In this document: piece after piece, positions 5,431 through 7,396 of the stretch
How positions within the stretch are numbered: position 1 is the first letter of the stretch
How the letters are laid out: every line of letters begins with the position of its first letter
Assembly (NCBI GenBank): GCA_964571815.1
Contig: CAZNDN010000176.1
Span: 1-7,396 of the forward strand
DNA: 7,396 nucleotides
Source of the DNA: CAZNDN01 sp964571815
GTDB taxonomy: Bacteria; Fibrobacterota; Chitinivibrionia; Chitinivibrionales; WJKA01
Reading direction: 5' to 3'
Position numbers and translations under genes: made by a program
The notes under the pieces: generated by a model
Database searches by the model: none
What the model was told of the DNA's origin: nothing
Seen by the model: the letters and a program-made list of their open reading frames with translations, nothing else

Positions 5431-7396
5431 GGGTTTGCGCTGTGGGCACTTATCGCGGTCGTGGGCCTGATTCGGTGCGGTTCGGAAAATGAAGATCCTG
5501 AGCCGTGTCCCACCTGCGTATGCCCCCCCCGTCACGAACTCACGGTCACCCTCCCGGACTCTTCCACGGTCTGGACGCATCAGAGCTTCTCCGATACGGT
5601 AGCCTGGTCCGGCTCGAATGCCGACAGCGTACAACTACGGCTGTATCGCAACAGTAAGCCCGTTGATTTCTTTCCGCTGTGGACCGACAACGACGGTCTC
5701 TACGTGGACCGTGCTCAGGTTCCTTCGACGTTTGCGAGCGGGGGCGGATACCGCGTGCAGGTGATCGACAACCGGGGACGCACGGGCTGGAGCGCTCCTT
5801 TTGAGATCAGCACCGATTCCCTTGCGACCATGGTTGTCCGCAAGCCCGGGCCGGGCGTGGTCTGGGTGCACGGGGAAAAGGCATCGAAGGTCACGTGGTC
5901 GGTACCTCTCAGCGGCGCCGACAGTGTTCGAATCATGCTCTACGCCGGTCCCGACTCGGTTGATCTGTTCACCGACTGGATGCCCAACGACGGGGCCTAT
6001 ACGCCGAAGCGGTCGGTCGCGTTCGGATGGGGCGAGGGAGAGAACTATCGCCTCAAGGTGATCGACAGGAAGGGCTACTTCGGCTGGAGCAAGCCCTTTG
6101 AAATTGCCAATCAACTATGCGAAACCATCGAAGTAACCAGTCCGACGGAATCTACCGTCTGGAAACACGGCCGGAGCGGCGTTCGCATCGCGTGGGAAGA
6201 GTGCTGCTGCGACAGCGTGTCAATCTCGCTGTATGCGGGAGAGTCTCCGGTCCAGACCCTGACACCCGCTTCCCCCGATTCGGGTGCGTATGTTCGCCGG
6301 GCCGTCGTGGACCCGTCATGGGAACCGGGAGAAGACTACCGCATCCGGGTGGAATCGCCCGACGGCTCCTTCGGCTACAGTCCTTTCTTCGAGATCGCGG
6401 CCGACAGCCTTGAGACCATAACGGTTCGCAAACCGGATTCTTCGACGAGATGGCACAACGGTCAGCAGTTCGTGAACCTTTCCTGGCGGGGCGCCGAAGG
6501 TGACAGTGTGAAGGTGGACCTGTATTTCAACGACACGCTCTTGAGCACACTGTGCGACTTCACCGATACGGCCCGGGCCTCGATATGCCGGTGTACCCTT
6601 GAGGTGGAAGACAGCGTTCCGGAACCGGCCTTCCGGGTGCGGATCACGGACAACCCGGGCAACTACGGGTGGAGCGGGCTCTTTTCAATCGACGACAGCG
6701 GCAGTGTCGCCGTGGCGCATCCCGGCGACTCGACTCTGTGGATTCACGGAGAACCCACGGCGGGTGTGAAAGCGACCAATGTGGAGGACAGCGTCCGCGC
6801 CGACCTGTACCGGGGAGACTCACTCGTGGCCGAGTTTTGCGGTTGGCACGAGCCCGAAAATTCTCTCGTGTGCGAAGGTCCCGACACGATTCCATCCGAA
6901 TGGACCCCGGGAGGCGACTACCGTATCAGAGTTGAAGACAATACGGGCAACTACGGCTGGAGCAACCGGTTCGGTATCGTCGAAGACACCGCGGGTTTTG
7001 AGGTTCTTTCACCCGATTCCGCCACGGTCTGGTATCACGGGCAGACCAACCTGGCGGTAACGGTGGCGGGTGTGCGCAGCGACAGTCTCTCCGCCGAACT
7101 CTACCGGGAAAGCTCGCTCGTGGAAGTTTTCGTGCCGATGACGGCATTGGACACGAACGAAAGCACGCTGGTTCGTTCTTCGGACATTCCCACGTGGTGG
7201 TCGCCGGGCGCCGGCTACCGGCTGAAGGTTATTGACGGATGGGGACTTCATACCTGGAGCGATCGCTTTCGTATTGCCGCCGATTCTCTGGAACGCATAA
7301 CGGTTTCCGAGCCCGGATCTTCCACGGTATTATATCACAACCACGAGGCCGTGCCGGCCACGTGGACCGATGTCGTTGGTGACAGTGTCAGGGTCC
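5431..7396 (+). CDS. Probable lipoprotein with tandem Kre9/KNH-like beta domains, partial at both ends
   Basis: Open for 655 codons without a stop; the start is lost in the gap and the stop lies beyond the window. The visible product begins with a hydrophobic segment (GFALWALIAVVGLI) and then Arg-Cys at residues 15-16. This resembles the end of a lipoprotein signal peptide, with Cys16 as the lipidated residue, though Arg at -1 is unusual. A short Cys-rich linker (CPTCVC, 26-31) leads into six complete repeats and part of a seventh. Each reads roughly: I-x-V-x-x-P-x-x-S-T-V-W-x-H-G, then DSVxxxLY, a variable loop, YR(I/L)xV, and GWSxxFxI. This pattern resembles Ser-Thr-rich Kre9/KNH (PF10342) Ig-like domains. 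A surface or periplasmic adhesive or structural role is inference; no catalytic motif is seen. The strong repeat pattern rules out the opposite-strand frames. Confidence 0.88.
5539..7396 (+). repeat. Tandem 96-100-residue protein repeats, six complete and one partial
   Basis: Repeat units start at about 5539, 5827, 6124, 6415, 6703, 6994 and 7294, so the period is 288-300 bp. Unit ends are marked by the codons for GWS (GYS in unit 3, TWS in unit 6), then xxFxI and often a (A/T)DSLE linker. The units have diverged at DNA level, so this is an old duplication rather than recent expansion. The variable part is the loop between the LY strand and the YRIxV strand. Units 4 and 5 each carry a Cys pair 11 residues apart in that loop. 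Confidence 0.85.

Noticed and set aside
5635..6114. 159-aa minus-strand frame
   Set aside because: Antisense to repeats 1 and 2 of the lipoprotein frame, which is open for 655 codons and shows regular protein repeats.

Overview
The window is GC-rich and gene-dense and comes from a draft assembly: a run of exactly 100 N sits at 5329-5428. It looks like a diderm bacterium that uses selenocysteine. The evidence is a tRNA-Sec at the left edge, a monofunctional peptidoglycan glycosyltransferase, and an apparent lipoprotein built from tandem Kre9/KNH-like beta domains. Such repeat proteins are common in uncultivated FCB-type lineages, but the sequence does not fix a phylum.

Left block, minus strand (1-2163). 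Transcription runs right to left through three tightly packed membrane-protein genes: a tandem DUF4389 protein (GTG start at 2163), a DUF4870/Tic20-like protein, and an M48 zinc metalloprotease with an N-terminal anchor. The genes are 5 nt apart or overlap, so they form one translationally coupled operon. Downstream on the same strand lies selC, the UCA-anticodon tRNA, whose 3' end is cut by the window edge. A membrane-protein quality-control role for the trio is inference.

Middle block (2164-4272). A 350-nt non-coding stretch with two inverted repeats separates the operon from a stand-alone CheY-like receiver gene (minus). Its AT-rich upstream region is shared with a divergent methyltransferase gene (plus) of the winged-helix O-methyltransferase type. 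In that enzyme the catalytic histidine expected for the family is not seen.

Right block (4273-7396). A GT51 peptidoglycan glycosyltransferase (minus) converges on the methyltransferase. After an intergenic region broken by the assembly gap, one long plus-strand reading frame runs open from 5431 to the window end (655 codons) with no visible start or stop. It encodes a hydrophobic stretch, a lipobox-like cysteine, a Cys-rich linker, and six complete plus one partial copies of a 96-100-residue beta-sandwich repeat. It is the largest gene in the window and the easiest to miss, because its start lies in the gap and its stop lies beyond the edge.

No mobile element, CRISPR array or rRNA was seen. 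The more unusual items are the repeat lipoprotein with its paired cysteines and C8 tract, the DUF4389-DUF4870-M48 operon beside selC, and the methyltransferase lacking the usual base.
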